Origin: an uncultured Pelagibacteraceae bacterium | Lineage (GTDB): Bacteria; Pseudomonadota; Alphaproteobacteria; Pelagibacterales; Pelagibacteraceae | Assembly (NCBI GenBank): GCA_902623075.1 | Contig: CACNSD010000006.1 | Coordinates: forward strand, 1-64,000 | Reading direction: 5' to 3' | Length of the DNA stretch: 64,000 nucleotides | In this document: positions 1 to 9,750 of the stretch, piece after piece | How the letters are laid out: every line of letters starts with the position of its first letter | How positions within the stretch are numbered: the stretch's first letter is position 1 | The notes under the pieces: generated by a model | Told to the model about the DNA's origin: nothing | Databases searched by the model: none | Seen by the model: only the letters and a program-made list of their open reading frames with translations | Translations under genes and position numbers: made by a program

Positions 1-677
1 TCTTTTCCAATTTCAAAAAGATGATCATATAATTTTAATCCTGAGTCATTATGCTCAACATAAATTTCATAACCACCTTGTTTAGACCATCCAGATCTTG
101 CAATTAAATGTTTATCACCACCAAATTCAAAATAATCGAAACCAAAGAATTTTAAATTTACGATCTTATCTCCAAAAACCTTTTCCATCAGATTAAATGA
201 CTTTGGACCTTGTACTGCCATTATGTCAATATTGGGTTCAAAAATTTTAACATCAAATTTATTTCCTATTGCCAATCCTTTAGCAAACAATATTACATCT
301 GAGTCAGCAAGGGAAACCCACCATCTATTTTCGTTTAATCTCAAAACCACTGGATCATTAATGAGCCCTCCTTTATCGTCAATTATGGGACAGTAATAAC
401 ATCTCCCATCTTTTGATTTTGATAAATCTCTACAGGTCATTAATTGAACTAACGTTGCAGAATCTTTTCCAGAAATCTCTACCTGTCTTTCTGCAGCAAC
501 ATCCCATACCTGTACATACTCTTTAAGATGATGGTAGGAGTCTTCCAATGTACCAAATGCAGCAGGGAGTAGCATATGATTATAAATGGTATAAGCTGTA
601 ACACCTTGTTTTTCTATTCTTGAAGTATAAGGAGTACTTCTAAGTCTTCTTGATTTTGCTATTGAAAAAGTTTTCAT
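1..677 (-). CDS. dmdA: DMSP demethylase DmdA, partial (C-terminus beyond left edge)
   Basis: The first ~225 codons are present; the rest lies outside the window. The family is a GcvT-like aminomethyltransferase that moves a methyl group from dimethylsulfoniopropionate to tetrahydrofolate, giving methylmercaptopropionate. Translating the minus strand gives the DmdA-type start [18 protein letters not shown], then [20 protein letters not shown], the strand [16 protein letters not shown] and the segment [18 protein letters not shown], which match SAR11 DmdA as I remember it and differ from ordinary GcvT. The start ATG overlaps the stop of the preceding hydrolase by 4 nt (ATGA), so it is translated from the same mRNA as dmdC-dmdB. 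The dmdB/dmdC neighbours strongly support the assignment. The clade of DmdA cannot be decided from this fragment. Confidence 0.92.
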   Translation of the reverse strand, partial: MKTFSIAKSRRLRSTPYTSRIEKQGVTAYTIYNHMLLPAAFGTLEDSYHHLKEYVQVWDVAAERQVEISGKDSATLVQLMTCRDLSKSKDGRCYYCPIIDDKGGLINDPVVLRLNENRWWVSLADSDVILFAKGLAIGNKFDVKIFEPNIDIMAVQGPKSFNLMEKVFGDKIVNLKFFGFDYFEFGGDKHLIARSGWSKQGGYEIYVEHNDSGLKLYDHLFEIGK

Positions 678-1450
678 TGTTTTAAAAATTCTAAGACCTT
701 GTCTCTCATTTCAAATGCTTTTTCAATCATAATCATATGACCACATCCTTCAATTACATGCACTGTTGAGTTTTTGACTAAATTCGAAAATTTTTTACCT
801 GATTCTAAGTTTACCATTTTGTCTAAAGATCCAAAAATAAATAAAGATGGGCATTCTATTGATTTTGCTGCATCAGTTCCGTTTTTATAATTGTTACAAG
901 CAACAAGGTCGACTGCCAATATTTCTCTTATATCTCTAGGTGACTGGATAATTTTTTCTACAGGATTACCTCCAATAAATTTTTTTGATCCCTCATATCC
1001 CCACTTCATCATTAATTTAACTGCATCAGAATCTCCGTTTTTTGCTAAATCAATTAAATCTGAATGAACTGGCATTTTATTTGAACCACCAATAAACACT
1101 ATTTTTTTCAATCTATTTTTATATTTTGATGCATACTCAAGTATCTCCAAGCATCCTTGAGAATGTCCAACTAAAGTTAATTTTTCTAAATTTAATGAAA
1201 TAAATATTTGTTCTAACCAATCAGCAATTTTTTCAATTGTATCAAGACAAGGACCATCAGAATTTCCATGGCCTGGTAAATCTAAAGATAAAACATTAAA
1301 ATTTTTATTAGAAAAAAATTGTTCTGTTAAAGACCACACTATATGGGAAAGACCACTTCCATGAAGAAATACAATAGTCTCTTTATCTAGATCTATTCCC
1401 TGTCCAGCATCAGAGGCATGGATGTTTTTATTTTCAATCTGAAAAATCAA
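674..1450 (-). CDS. alpha/beta hydrolase embedded in the dmd operon
   Basis: A 258-residue cytoplasmic alpha/beta hydrolase without signal peptide. Visible features are the oxyanion strand FLHGSG (28-33), the nucleophile elbow GHSQG with Ser97, the acid Asp210 in FGSLDK and the base His238 in GCGHM, a complete triad. The start is a TTG with an AGG upstream; no in-frame ATG precedes the first beta strands, so a TTG start is likely. It begins 6 nt after dmdB and overlaps dmdA by 4 nt. This position inside the DMSP demethylation operon suggests it acts on a pathway thioester or ester, for example hydrolysing a methylthio-acyl-CoA or its product. That is inference: the fold alone does not give a substrate, and a generic esterase is equally compatible. 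Confidence 0.8.
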   Translation of the reverse strand: MIFQIENKNIHASDAGQGIDLDKETIVFLHGSGLSHIVWSLTEQFFSNKNFNVLSLDLPGHGNSDGPCLDTIEKIADWLEQIFISLNLEKLTLVGHSQGCLEILEYASKYKNRLKKIVFIGGSNKMPVHSDLIDLAKNGDSDAVKLMMKWGYEGSKKFIGGNPVEKIIQSPRDIREILAVDLVACNNYKNGTDAAKSIECPSLFIFGSLDKMVNLESGKKFSNLVKNSTVHVIEGCGHMIMIEKAFEMRDKVLEFLKQ

Positions 1451-1456
1451 AATTAC

Positions 1457-3073
1457 CTAAACTTGTTTTCTTAATTCAAATTTTTGTATTTTTCCTGTCG
1501 ATGTTTTTGGCAACTCACAAAAAATAACTTTTTTTGGAACTTTAAATCCTGCCAATGTCTCTTTACAAAAATCAATTAATTCTTTTTCGCTTACTGGTTT
1601 ATCTTTGACTGCTTCAATAAATGCGCATGGTACTTCTCCCCATTTTTCATCAGGTTTTGCAACAACTGCAGCAATAGAAACAGACGGATGTTTGGAAAGA
1701 GTATTCTCAATTTCAATTGAAGAAATATTTTCTCCTCCAGAAATAATTATATCTTTTGATCTATCTTGTATTTTTATATATCCATCAGGATGCATCACAG
1801 CTAAATCGCCACTATGAAACCATCCATCTTTCATAGCTTTATCAGTAGCATCTTTATCTTTAAAATATCCTTTCATTACCACATTTCCTCTAATCATTAT
1901 TTCACCAATTGTCTTTCCATCTCTAGGGACTTCCTTCATTGTTTCAGGATCTAAAATAGTTACACCTTCAGTGTTTGGATATTTGACACCTTGTCTTGCT
2001 TTAATTTCATTTTGTTTCTCTTCATCAAAATCATTCCAATCGTCATTCCAAGCACACTGGGTTACATGCCCATATGTTTCTGTTAAACCATATACATGCA
2101 TTACTTCAAAACCAAGAGCTTTCATTTTCTTAAAAATTATACTTGGAGGAGGAGCGCCAGCAGTTAAAACATAAACTTTTTGTTTTAATTTTTTTTGATC
2201 ACTCTCAGGTGCTCCAGTAATCATATTTAACACTATTGGTGCACCACCAAAGTGTGTAATTTGATATTTATCAATCAGTTCAAAAATTTTTTTAATATCT
2301 ATATTTCTTAAACAAATTGTTCGACCATTAAGCATTGGAACTGTCCATGGATAACACCAGCCATTGCAATGAAACATTGGAACAACTGTCAAAAAATTTA
2401 GTCTGTTTGGCATATTCCAGGCTACGGAGCTTCCTGTTGACATTAAATATGCTCCTCTGTGATGATATACTACTCCCTTTGGGTTTCCTGTAGTTCCTGA
2501 TGTATAGCTCAATGATATTGCTTGCCACTCATCTTCTGGCATTTCCCACTGAAAATTTTCATCTCCTGTGTTTAAAAAACTCTCGTATTCTAAGTCTCCA
2601 ATTTTTTCTAACTTGGATTGATCAGCATATTTGTCATTAATATCAATTATAGTAATTTTCTTATTAACAGATTGTAAAGCTTTTTTTACTTCACCATGTA
2701 ATTGTCTATCTACTACTAGCACCTTTGCTTCACTATGATTTAAAATGTAAGAAATTGTTTTGGCATCTAATCTTATATTTATAGTATTAATAACTGCACC
2801 CGTCATTGGTACTGAGTAATGCGCTTCAAAAATTTCCGGTGTATTAAAAGCTAAAAATGAAACTGTATCGCCTTTTTTAATACCTATTTTTGATAATGCA
2901 CTAGCAAATTTTACAACTCTTTTATAAACCTCTTCCCAGGTATATTTTCTATCCTCGTAAATTAAAGCTTCATAATTTGGATAAATTTCTTTTGCTCGTT
3001 TTAAAAATGTTAGTGGTGTGAGCGGAACGTGATTAGCTTTATTTTTATCTAAATTTGTATCGTAATGGCTCAT
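1457..3073 (-). CDS. dmdB: methylmercaptopropionate-CoA ligase DmdB (acyl-CoA synthetase)
   Basis: A 538-residue ANL-family adenylate-forming ligase that would convert 3-methylmercaptopropionate, ATP and CoA to MMPA-CoA. The phosphate-binding motif SYTSGTTGNPKG lies near residue 190, the VYGLTETYGH motif near 330, the hinge region GWFHSGDLAVMHPDGY near 420, and the catalytic-lysine motif KTSTGKIQK near the C-terminus. Length is normal for medium-chain/MMPA ligases. It sits 2 nt after dmdC and upstream of the hydrolase and dmdA, and this context is what separates DmdB from the many other fatty acyl-CoA ligases. The family assignment is certain; the MMPA substrate is inferred from the operon. 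Confidence 0.88.
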   Translation of the reverse strand: MSHYDTNLDKNKANHVPLTPLTFLKRAKEIYPNYEALIYEDRKYTWEEVYKRVVKFASALSKIGIKKGDTVSFLAFNTPEIFEAHYSVPMTGAVINTINIRLDAKTISYILNHSEAKVLVVDRQLHGEVKKALQSVNKKITIIDINDKYADQSKLEKIGDLEYESFLNTGDENFQWEMPEDEWQAISLSYTSGTTGNPKGVVYHHRGAYLMSTGSSVAWNMPNRLNFLTVVPMFHCNGWCYPWTVPMLNGRTICLRNIDIKKIFELIDKYQITHFGGAPIVLNMITGAPESDQKKLKQKVYVLTAGAPPPSIIFKKMKALGFEVMHVYGLTETYGHVTQCAWNDDWNDFDEEKQNEIKARQGVKYPNTEGVTILDPETMKEVPRDGKTIGEIMIRGNVVMKGYFKDKDATDKAMKDGWFHSGDLAVMHPDGYIKIQDRSKDIIISGGENISSIEIENTLSKHPSVSIAAVVAKPDEKWGEVPCAFIEAVKDKPVSEKELIDFCKETLAGFKVPKKVIFCELPKTSTGKIQKFELRKQV

Positions 3074-3075
3074 TC

Positions 3076-4839
3076 CTAATTAAATTTAAAATTCATAATG
3101 TTTGAACTTCCAGAAATTGCTGATTTATAATGATACTCAGCTCGAGGAAGAACTTTATCAAAATAAAATTTAGCAGTATTTATCTTATCACTATAAAATT
3201 CCTCATTTGTATTAAAATCATTAAAACTTACATCCAAGATTTTAATCCAAGCATAAGCAATTGAGATGTATCCTAAACTTTTTAAATAATCATTTGCTGC
3301 AGCACTTACGTCATCTTTTTCAATTTTATTTTTATCTCCTATCCAGCCTGTAAACTTAGACAATATATCTAAATAATAATTTAATTCTTTGGAAAATGTT
3401 TTTACTTTTCCATTTTTAGACTCACATTCTGACTTAACCATGTCTAAAAACTTATTAATAATATCCCCATTTTTATTAAACAACTTTCTAAATACTAAAT
3501 CCGCTGCTTGCACTGAATTTGTTCCCTCATAAATAGGAGTAATACGGTTGTCTCGATACAATTGTTCTATGCCTTGATCTTTTGTGTAACCGTATCCACC
3601 GTGTATTTGCATCGCATCGCTTGTAATTTCCATGGCTAAATCAGTAAATAATGATTTAACTACAGGTGTCATTAATGAAACATAATCTGAAGCATCATGT
3701 TTAATCTTTTCATCTGGATGATAAAGACTTACCTCTGTTTGTTGAGACAACCAAAAACATAAAGCCCTTTCACCCTCAATTATTGATTTCATATTCAGTA
3801 AAGTTCTTCTAATATCTGCGTGTTCAATAATAAAATCTGCTCCATTTGAAGATTTAGAATTATTCGTTTTTCCTTGCTTTCTCTCTTTTGCGTAAGCAAG
3901 TGAGTTTTGGTAAGCAATTTCAGAAATTCCTAAACCTTGAATACCAACAACTATTCTTTCTAAATTCATCATAGTAAACATGGCACTAAGACCTTTGTCT
4001 TTAGTACCGATCATATAACCAGTTGCATCATCAAAATTTAATACACATGTAGCTGAACCTTTAATGCCCATCTTACTTTCAATAGATCCAGTTGAAATAC
4101 CATTTCTAGGACCAACACTGCCATCTTCATTAACAATATATTTTGGAACTAGAAATAAACTAATACCCTTAGTACCAGAAGGAGAGTCGGCAGATCTCGC
4201 TAAAACTAAATGAATGATATTTTCAGTTAAGTCGTGGTCCCCTGAAGTTATAAATATTTTTTGCCCACTAATTTTATACGTGTCGTCAGACTGTTTGATC
4301 GCTTTAGTTTTTAATAAACCTAAATCTGTTCCACAAACTGGCTCTGTTAAACACATTGTACCACTCCATTTACCTTCAACAATTTTTGGTAAATATTTAT
4401 CTTTTATTTCATTTGATGCATGGTGATTTATACAATTATAAGCACCAATACTTAATTCACTATATAATTTAAATGATAGACTTGCTGAAGATAACATTTC
4501 ATCAAAGAATGCACTTACAGTTTTTGGCATCCCTTGGCCACCATATTTAGGATCACAAGACAATGATGTCCAGCCATCTTCAATATATTTCTGGTATGCT
4601 TCTTTATATCCTGGAGGAGTTCTAACAATACCATTTTCTAGAACAGCTGGATTTTCATCTCCTGCTTTAGCAAGTGGTAAAATTAAATTCTGATTTATCT
4701 TAGCTGCTTCCTCCAAAATATCTTTTACCAAGTCTGGAGTTACTTCATTATACTTCTCAAGCTCGTTATAATTTTTATTATCTCTTAATTTTTCAAAGAG
4801 AAACATCATATCTTTAACCGGAGCTGTGTAAGTTGGCAT
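3076..4839 (-). CDS. dmdC: MMPA-CoA dehydrogenase DmdC (acyl-CoA dehydrogenase)
   Basis: A 587-residue flavoprotein of the long acyl-CoA dehydrogenase subgroup, close to the usual DmdC length and far longer than ordinary ~380-residue enzymes. It would oxidise 3-methylmercaptopropionyl-CoA to methylthioacryloyl-CoA. FAD/substrate motifs include MCLTEPVCGTDLG and KIFITSGDHD near 165-205, the segment GYGYTKDQGIEQLYRDNRI, and the catalytic glutamate in IYEGTNSVQ near residue 435. The C-terminal extension typical of this subgroup follows. It is first of the dmd genes and separated from leuB by only 26 nt, so readthrough from the leu genes is possible. A paralogous fatty acyl-CoA dehydrogenase is the main alternative, but dmdA and dmdB next door favour DmdC. 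Confidence 0.9.
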   Translation of the reverse strand: MPTYTAPVKDMMFLFEKLRDNKNYNELEKYNEVTPDLVKDILEEAAKINQNLILPLAKAGDENPAVLENGIVRTPPGYKEAYQKYIEDGWTSLSCDPKYGGQGMPKTVSAFFDEMLSSASLSFKLYSELSIGAYNCINHHASNEIKDKYLPKIVEGKWSGTMCLTEPVCGTDLGLLKTKAIKQSDDTYKISGQKIFITSGDHDLTENIIHLVLARSADSPSGTKGISLFLVPKYIVNEDGSVGPRNGISTGSIESKMGIKGSATCVLNFDDATGYMIGTKDKGLSAMFTMMNLERIVVGIQGLGISEIAYQNSLAYAKERKQGKTNNSKSSNGADFIIEHADIRRTLLNMKSIIEGERALCFWLSQQTEVSLYHPDEKIKHDASDYVSLMTPVVKSLFTDLAMEITSDAMQIHGGYGYTKDQGIEQLYRDNRITPIYEGTNSVQAADLVFRKLFNKNGDIINKFLDMVKSECESKNGKVKTFSKELNYYLDILSKFTGWIGDKNKIEKDDVSAAANDYLKSLGYISIAYAWIKILDVSFNDFNTNEEFYSDKINTAKFYFDKVLPRAEYHYKSAISGSSNIMNFKFN

Positions 4840-4865
4840 TTTTGAACCTTAGAATAATTCCTTTT

Positions 4866-5972
4866 TTATTGCAATTTTGAAATTATCGCATCACCCATTG
4901 CTGAAGTAGATATTTCTTTCATACTATCTGACATTATATCTTTAGTTCTTAAACTATCGTTTAGAACGTCTTGTACTGCTTTTTCTAAAATATCTGCTTC
5001 TTTATCAAGATCTAGCGAATATCTTAATGCCATTGCAAAGCTTAAAATTGAAGCTATCGGATTTGCTATACCTTTTCCTGCAATGTCTGGAGCAGACCCA
5101 TGAATAGGCTCATACATTGCTCTCATTTCACCATCTTTATTTTTTGCACCTAAGGATGCAGAAGGTAAAAGGCCCAATGATCCAGTTAACATAGAAGCTT
5201 GGTCAGATAACATATCTCCAAATAAATTATCAGTTACAATTACATCAAATTGTTTAGGATTTCTTAAAAGTTGCATAGCACAGTTGTCTGCTAACATATG
5301 ACTTAGTTCTACATCTTTATATTCTTTATTATGAAGCTCTTGAACCTCTTCTCTCCACAACTGCCCAGCCTCCATCACATTTGATTTTTCGCTTGATGTG
5401 ACTTTATTAGATCTTTTCCTTGCCAAATCAAAAGCTACTCTTGCCACTCTTTTAATTTCACTTGTGGTATATGTGTGGGTGTTTATTCCTTTTCGTTCAC
5501 CATTTTCTATCGGCTTAATTCCTCTTGGCTCACCAAAATATATACCACCGGTAAGCTCTCGTACTATCATAATGTCTAAGCCTGAAACTATTTCTGGCTT
5601 TAAAGTTGAAGCATCAACTAATTGTTCAAAACAAATAGCAGGTCTTAGATTTGCAAATAGTTTTAATTCTTTTCTGAGTTTTAATAATGCTCTTTCTGGT
5701 TTTTTTGAAAATTCTAAACTATCCCAAGTAGGTCCACCTACTGCTCCTAACATAATAACTTCGCTCTCTAAAGCTTTATAAAAAACTTCATCAGTAATTG
5801 GGGTACCATGCTTATCGTAAGAACATCCACCTATGAGTTCTTGATCTATTTCAAAATCTAAAGATTTATTATCATTAAACCAAGTTATTATTTTTCTAAC
5901 TTCTCTTATTACTTCTGGGCCAATACCATCACCTGGAAGTAAAAGTATTTTTCTTTTTTTTACTTTAATCAT
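4866..5972 (-). CDS. leuB: 3-isopropylmalate dehydrogenase LeuB
   Basis: A 368-residue NAD-dependent beta-decarboxylating dehydrogenase of leucine synthesis, converting 3-isopropylmalate to 2-oxoisocaproate. It opens with the family pattern [12 protein letters not shown], carries the substrate arginine-containing segment [20 protein letters not shown], the Lys/Asp catalytic region [16 protein letters not shown] and the NAD-binding [18 protein letters not shown]. The length is normal. Its start overlaps the leuD stop by 8 nt, so it is translationally coupled, and leuC-leuD-leuB form a complete isopropylmalate isomerase/dehydrogenase block; leuA is not in the window. Confidence 0.96.
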   Translation of the reverse strand: MIKVKKRKILLLPGDGIGPEVIREVRKIITWFNDNKSLDFEIDQELIGGCSYDKHGTPITDEVFYKALESEVIMLGAVGGPTWDSLEFSKKPERALLKLRKELKLFANLRPAICFEQLVDASTLKPEIVSGLDIMIVRELTGGIYFGEPRGIKPIENGERKGINTHTYTTSEIKRVARVAFDLARKRSNKVTSSEKSNVMEAGQLWREEVQELHNKEYKDVELSHMLADNCAMQLLRNPKQFDVIVTDNLFGDMLSDQASMLTGSLGLLPSASLGAKNKDGEMRAMYEPIHGSAPDIAGKGIANPIASILSFAMALRYSLDLDKEADILEKAVQDVLNDSLRTKDIMSDSMKEISTSAMGDAIISKLQ

Positions 5973-6570
5973 TCATTATCCATGGTTTATGATCTTTTAA
6001 TTTATTTTCAAATTGTTCTATTTTTTCAGATTTTTTTAATGATAGAGCAATATCATCTAAACCTTCTAATAGACATTTTTTTTTAAAAGGATCGATGTTA
6101 AATTTAATTTCATTATTTCCATATAATATTTTTTCTTCACTCAAATTTATCGAAATTTCTTCTTTTCTTTTAGCATATTCAGATAACTCTTTTATTTTTT
6201 CATCTTCAAGAATTATTGGTAATATTCCATTCTTAAAACAATTATTATAAAAGATATCTGCGTAACTGGAACTAATTACACAAGTGATACCAAAATCTAA
6301 CAAAGCCCATGGAGCATGCTCTCTAGAAGAACCACAGCCAAAGTTATTCCCAGCAATTAAAATTTTCGAATTATTATATGGATCTTTATTTAAAACAAAG
6401 TCATGAATTATATTTCCATTTTCATCATATCGCATTTCAAAAAATAAATTTTTTCCTAGACCAGTTCTTTTAATTGTTTTTAAAAATTGTTTTGGAATAA
6501 TCATATCTGTATCAATATTCACAATAGGTAGATATGCTGGAATACTTTTAAGTGTATTAAATTTTCTCAT
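5965..6570 (-). CDS. leuD: 3-isopropylmalate dehydratase small subunit LeuD
   Basis: A 201-residue swivel-domain subunit of isopropylmalate isomerase, partner of LeuC. The family signatures are the N-terminal [15 protein letters not shown] and the substrate-binding loop [21 protein letters not shown] around residue 75-95. The length is usual for the bacterial proteobacterial type. Its ATG abuts the leuC stop codon without spacing, and its end overlaps leuB, indicating a tightly coupled leuC-leuD-leuB message. Confidence 0.96.
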   Translation of the reverse strand: MRKFNTLKSIPAYLPIVNIDTDMIIPKQFLKTIKRTGLGKNLFFEMRYDENGNIIHDFVLNKDPYNNSKILIAGNNFGCGSSREHAPWALLDFGITCVISSSYADIFYNNCFKNGILPIILEDEKIKELSEYAKRKEEISINLSEEKILYGNNEIKFNIDPFKKKCLLEGLDDIALSLKKSEKIEQFENKLKDHKPWIMND

Positions 6571-7974
6571 TTAGTTTTGGTATTTTCTAACATCGTCTAA
6601 ATTTCCAGAAATAGCTGCTGCTGCTGCCATACCTGGGCTAACTAAATGTGTTCTTCCACCTCTACCTTGTCTACCCTCAAAATTTCTATTGGATGTAGAG
6701 GCACATCTTTCTTCTGGTTTTAATTTATCTGCATTCATAGCTAAGCACATTGAGCATCCAGGTTCTCTCCATTCAAAGCCTGAATCTACAAAGATTTTAT
6801 CTAATCCCTCTTGCTCTGCTTGTTCTTTAACTAATCCTGACCCAGGAACAACCATTGCATGAACATGTGATGCTATTTTTTTATCTTTTAATATTTGGGC
6901 CGCTTCTCTTAAATCCTCAATTCTGCCATTTGTACAACTGCCAATAAAAACTTTATCAATCTTAATATCAGTAGCTGCCATATCTGGTTTTAACCCCATA
7001 TAATCTAATGCTCTTTCCAAAGAATTTTTTTTGTCTTCATCTTTTTCATTTTTTGGATTTGGAATATTTCCATCAATAGTTATTACGTCTTGTGGTGAAG
7101 TTCCCCAAGTAATCATTGGTACAATTTCATCAGCTTGTAAACTCATCTCTTTATCAAAGCCTGCGTTAGAATCTGTTTTTAAACTACTCCAATATTCTAT
7201 TGCTTTATGCCAATTTTCACCCTTAGGAGACATAGGTCTGTCTTTTAGATACTGAAATATTTTTTCGTCAGGTGCAATCAATCCTGCTCTTGCGCCACCT
7301 TCTATTGTCATATTACAAATAGTCATACGTTGTTCTACACTCAAAGACTCTATTAAATCTCCAGCATATTCCAAAACGCATCCAGTTCCACCTGCTGTTC
7401 CTATTTTTCCAATAATTTGAAGAATGACATCTTTTGAAGTTACACCCAAAGGTAATTTTCCATTAACATTAATTCTAAAATTTTTAGCTTTTTTCTGAAC
7501 TAATGTTTGTGTAGCCAATACATGCTCAACTTCTGATGTTCCTATTCCAAAAGCTAACGCACCAAATGCTCCATGAGTAGCAGTATGACTATCTCCACAA
7601 ACAATAACTGTACCTGGTTGCGTGAAACCTTGTTCTGGACCTGTTACATGAACAATACCTTGCCTTTTGTCATTCATACTAAAAAGTTGTACCCCAAACT
7701 CTTTACAATTCGCTTCTAAAGTTTCTACCTGTATTTTTGAGTCAGTATCAGCAATTCCTTTTGTTCTATCTGTAGTTGGAACATTGTGATCCGCAACAGC
7801 TAAAGTCAACTTAGGATGCCTTACTTTTCTATTTGAATTTCTTAGACCTTCAAAAGCTTGTGGACTGGTTACCTCATGTACCAAATGTCTATCAACAAAC
7901 AATAATGCTGTACCATCATCTTGTTGATCTACTAAGTGATCTTTCCAAATTTTATCGTAAAGTGTTGTAGCCAT
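6571..7974 (-). CDS. leuC: 3-isopropylmalate dehydratase large subunit LeuC
   Basis: The catalytic iron-sulfur subunit of isopropylmalate isomerase, aconitase superfamily, about 467 residues. [4Fe-4S] ligands are in GSCTNGR (near residue 350) and in [11 protein letters not shown] (near 410), followed by the conserved substrate region [23 protein letters not shown] chose the ATG giving [13 protein letters not shown] at 7974, because that is the conserved N-terminus; a longer reading frame to 8004 would run into the 3' end of rplS. The resulting gap to rplS is 10 nt, so the leu block may share a message with the upstream ribosomal genes. No leucine attenuator is visible in this gap. Confidence 0.95.
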   Translation of the reverse strand: MATTLYDKIWKDHLVDQQDDGTALLFVDRHLVHEVTSPQAFEGLRNSNRKVRHPKLTLAVADHNVPTTDRTKGIADTDSKIQVETLEANCKEFGVQLFSMNDKRQGIVHVTGPEQGFTQPGTVIVCGDSHTATHGAFGALAFGIGTSEVEHVLATQTLVQKKAKNFRINVNGKLPLGVTSKDVILQIIGKIGTAGGTGCVLEYAGDLIESLSVEQRMTICNMTIEGGARAGLIAPDEKIFQYLKDRPMSPKGENWHKAIEYWSSLKTDSNAGFDKEMSLQADEIVPMITWGTSPQDVITIDGNIPNPKNEKDEDKKNSLERALDYMGLKPDMAATDIKIDKVFIGSCTNGRIEDLREAAQILKDKKIASHVHAMVVPGSGLVKEQAEQEGLDKIFVDSGFEWREPGCSMCLAMNADKLKPEERCASTSNRNFEGRQGRGGRTHLVSPGMAAAAAISGNLDDVRKYQN

Positions 7975-7984
7975 TGAAAAAATA

Positions 7985-8539
7985 TTATTTTTTCTCTGAA
8001 GCACCCTCTGACTTTTCTACTTTAGGAGCTTCTTCTTTAGTAGCCTCTGCTGCTGGTGCTGCGTCTACCTTAGGAGCTTCTCCAGCTGGAGCTACTTCTT
8101 CTTTTGGAGCTTCTGCTACTGGGGCTACATTTTCCTCTGTAACCGTTTCTGGTTTTACATCAATATCAATACCAATTTTTTTTCTGATTTTTTCCGCAAT
8201 CCTTGCTGATTTACCTGTTCTGTCTCTTAAATAATATAGTTTAGCTCTTCTTACTTTACCAGATCTGATGACTTTGATTGAGTCAATTAATGTTCCAAAT
8301 AAAGGAAAGGTTCTCTCAACACCTTCACCAAAAGAGATTTTTCTAACAGTAAAAGATGAATTTAAATCTCTACTCTTTTTTGCAATACAAACCCCTTCAA
8401 AATACTGAATTCTTTCTTTTTTACCCTCAGTAATTCTCACACCAACTTTAACAACATCTCCAGGATAAAATTCAGGAATTTTTTTCTCTGAAAGTATTTT
8501 CTTAACGTTATGCTGATTTATTTCTTCAATTGTTTTCAT
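7985..8539 (-). CDS. rplS: 50S ribosomal protein L19 with acidic Ala/Pro/Glu/Lys tail
   Basis: Ribosomal protein L19, from MKTIEEINQ through the core [20 protein letters not shown] and [10 protein letters not shown] near residue 120. A TTG 15 nt upstream of the chosen ATG is also open but the ATG matches the family N-terminus. The core is normal, but about 55 residues follow that are made almost only of A, P, E, V and K (repeats of the APKEE and APAGEAPK type), so the protein is roughly 184 residues against ~115-130 in most bacteria. The tail resembles that of RpsP encoded nearby. L19 sits at the 30S-50S interface; a role of the tail is unknown. Confidence 0.94.
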   Translation of the reverse strand: MKTIEEINQHNVKKILSEKKIPEFYPGDVVKVGVRITEGKKERIQYFEGVCIAKKSRDLNSSFTVRKISFGEGVERTFPLFGTLIDSIKVIRSGKVRRAKLYYLRDRTGKSARIAEKIRKKIGIDIDVKPETVTEENVAPVAEAPKEEVAPAGEAPKVDAAPAAEATKEEAPKVEKSEGASEKK

Positions 8540-8555
8540 GTTAGTGTTTATCAAA

Positions 8556-9242
8556 TTAATTCTTCTTATATTTTTCCCATAAATCTGGTCTTCGGTCGCG
8601 TGTTATAGCCTCAGATTGAGATAAACGCCAGTGTTTAATTTTATTATGATCCCCTGATAATAGTACGTCTGGTACGGCTTTTTCCTCCCAAACTTGAGGT
8701 TTTGTATATTGAGGGTACTCTAGAAGACCATTTTCAAAGGTTTCGTCTAGTTTAGAGTTTTCATTTCCTAATACGCCTGGCAGTAATCTTAAAATGCTAT
8801 CTATTACTACATATGCTGCCGACTCTCCGCCTGACAGAACATAATCTCCAATACTAATCTCCTCAATTTTTCTTGTTGAAAGTATTCTCTCATCTACACC
8901 TTCAAAATGACCACAAATTATTGACAATGATTTTTCATTAGCTAGCTCTTTAGCTAAATTTTGATCGAATTTTTTTCCTTTTGGTGACAAGTATAAGACT
9001 CTCTCATTCTCATTTTTATTTTCGTCTAAAGACTTTGCAAGAACATCTGCTTTTAACAACATCCCAGAACCACCTCCATAAGGTGTGTCATCTACTGTTT
9101 TATGTTTGTCATCAGCTGCATCTCTTATGTTTACAACTTTTAATTTCCATAAATTATTTGATAAAGCTTTTCCATAAAGTCCTTTAGATAAAGGACCAGG
9201 AAAAACTTCTGGATAAAGTGTAAACACTTGAGCTTGCCACAT
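8556..9242 (-). CDS. trmD: tRNA (guanine37-N1)-methyltransferase TrmD
   Basis: A 228-residue SPOUT-class methyltransferase modifying G37 of tRNAs read with a 3' G, using S-adenosylmethionine, which prevents frameshifting. Visible signatures are the N-terminal [13 protein letters not shown], the [14 protein letters not shown] loop near residue 50, the trefoil-knot cofactor segment [12 protein letters not shown] near 108 and [13 protein letters not shown] near 130, and the C-terminal TRDRRPDLW. It lies between rpsP and rplS as in many bacteria, but the rimM gene normally found just upstream is missing. Confidence 0.96.
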   Translation of the reverse strand: MWQAQVFTLYPEVFPGPLSKGLYGKALSNNLWKLKVVNIRDAADDKHKTVDDTPYGGGSGMLLKADVLAKSLDENKNENERVLYLSPKGKKFDQNLAKELANEKSLSIICGHFEGVDERILSTRKIEEISIGDYVLSGGESAAYVVIDSILRLLPGVLGNENSKLDETFENGLLEYPQYTKPQVWEEKAVPDVLLSGDHNKIKHWRLSQSEAITRDRRPDLWEKYKKN

Positions 9243-9256
9243 AAATAATCTTTAAA

Positions 9257-9736
9257 TTATTTTTTTTCCTCTGCTGGAGCTGCTTCTGCTGGCGCTGCTT
9301 CTGCTTTTGGAGCTTCTTCCTTAGGAGCTGCTTCTGCTTTTGGAGCTTCTTCCTTAGGAGCTGCTTCTGCTGGAGCTGCTTCTGCTGGAGCTGCTTCTGC
9401 TTTTGGAGCTTCTTTATTGTCCTCTTCTTTTTTATTTCTCTCTTTTTTTGGTACTGCTTTATTTGGATTATTTCCGTTAGCAGGCATGGGCATTAATTCG
9501 TTCTCACCTAAAATTCTTGCTACTCTGGTTGTTGGTTGTGCTCCTTGACCAAGCCAATATTTAATTCTCTCAGCTTCTAGGCCCACTCTTTCTTTTTTCT
9601 CTTTTGGTAATAGAGGGTTAAAGAAACCAACCTTTTCTATAAATCTTCCATCTCTTGCAAAACGACTGTCGGCAACAACAACCTTATAAACAGGACGTTT
9701 TTTTGTTCCACCTCTTGATAATCTTAATTTTAACAT
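9257..9736 (-). CDS. rpsP: 30S ribosomal protein S16 with long Ala/Pro/Glu/Lys repeat tail
   Basis: Ribosomal protein S16: the N-terminal ~80 residues ([46 protein letters not shown]) are canonical. Then come about 75 residues of charged low-complexity sequence, first [13 protein letters not shown] and then tandem copies of EAAPAEAAP and [11 protein letters not shown]. The total of 159 residues is nearly double the common ~80. The tail is encoded by a tandem DNA repeat (separate entry). S16 is an early 30S assembly protein. The gene lies 14 nt after ffh and 14 nt before trmD. Confidence 0.95.
   Translation of the reverse strand: MLKLRLSRGGTKKRPVYKVVVADSRFARDGRFIEKVGFFNPLLPKEKKERVGLEAERIKYWLGQGAQPTTRVARILGENELMPMPANGNNPNKAVPKKERNKKEEDNKEAPKAEAAPAEAAPAEAAPKEEAPKAEAAPKEEAPKAEAAPAEAAPAEEKK
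9271..9415 (-). repeat. tandem coding repeat in the 3' end of rpsP
   Basis: About 145 bp of imperfect tandem repeats built from GGAGCTGCTTCTGC and CTTTTGGAGCTTCTTCC blocks (plus-strand view). A 33-bp compound unit occurs twice almost exactly, flanked by shorter 15-bp Ala-Pro-Ala-Glu units. It encodes the Ala/Pro/Glu/Lys tail of S16. It is conspicuously G/C-rich for this A/T-rich window. Such repeats expand and contract by slippage, so tail length probably differs among strains. It lacks the unique spacers of a CRISPR array. Confidence 0.85.
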
Positions 9737-9750
9737 TTCTTCTCCTTTTT

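Noticed and set aside
5398-5781. Open frame on the plus strand inside leuB (127 codons)
   Set aside because: It lies wholly antisense to the conserved LeuB coding sequence and has no recognisable domain; it is an A/T-rich shadow frame.
7975-8004. Upstream start of leuC at 8004
   Set aside because: It would overlap rplS and adds ten residues ([10 protein letters not shown]) not found in LeuC; the ATG at 7974 gives the conserved [10 protein letters not shown].
9271-9415. Repeats in rpsP as a CRISPR array
   Set aside because: The units are short, contiguous and in frame with a low-complexity protein tail; there are no unique spacers and no cas genes.
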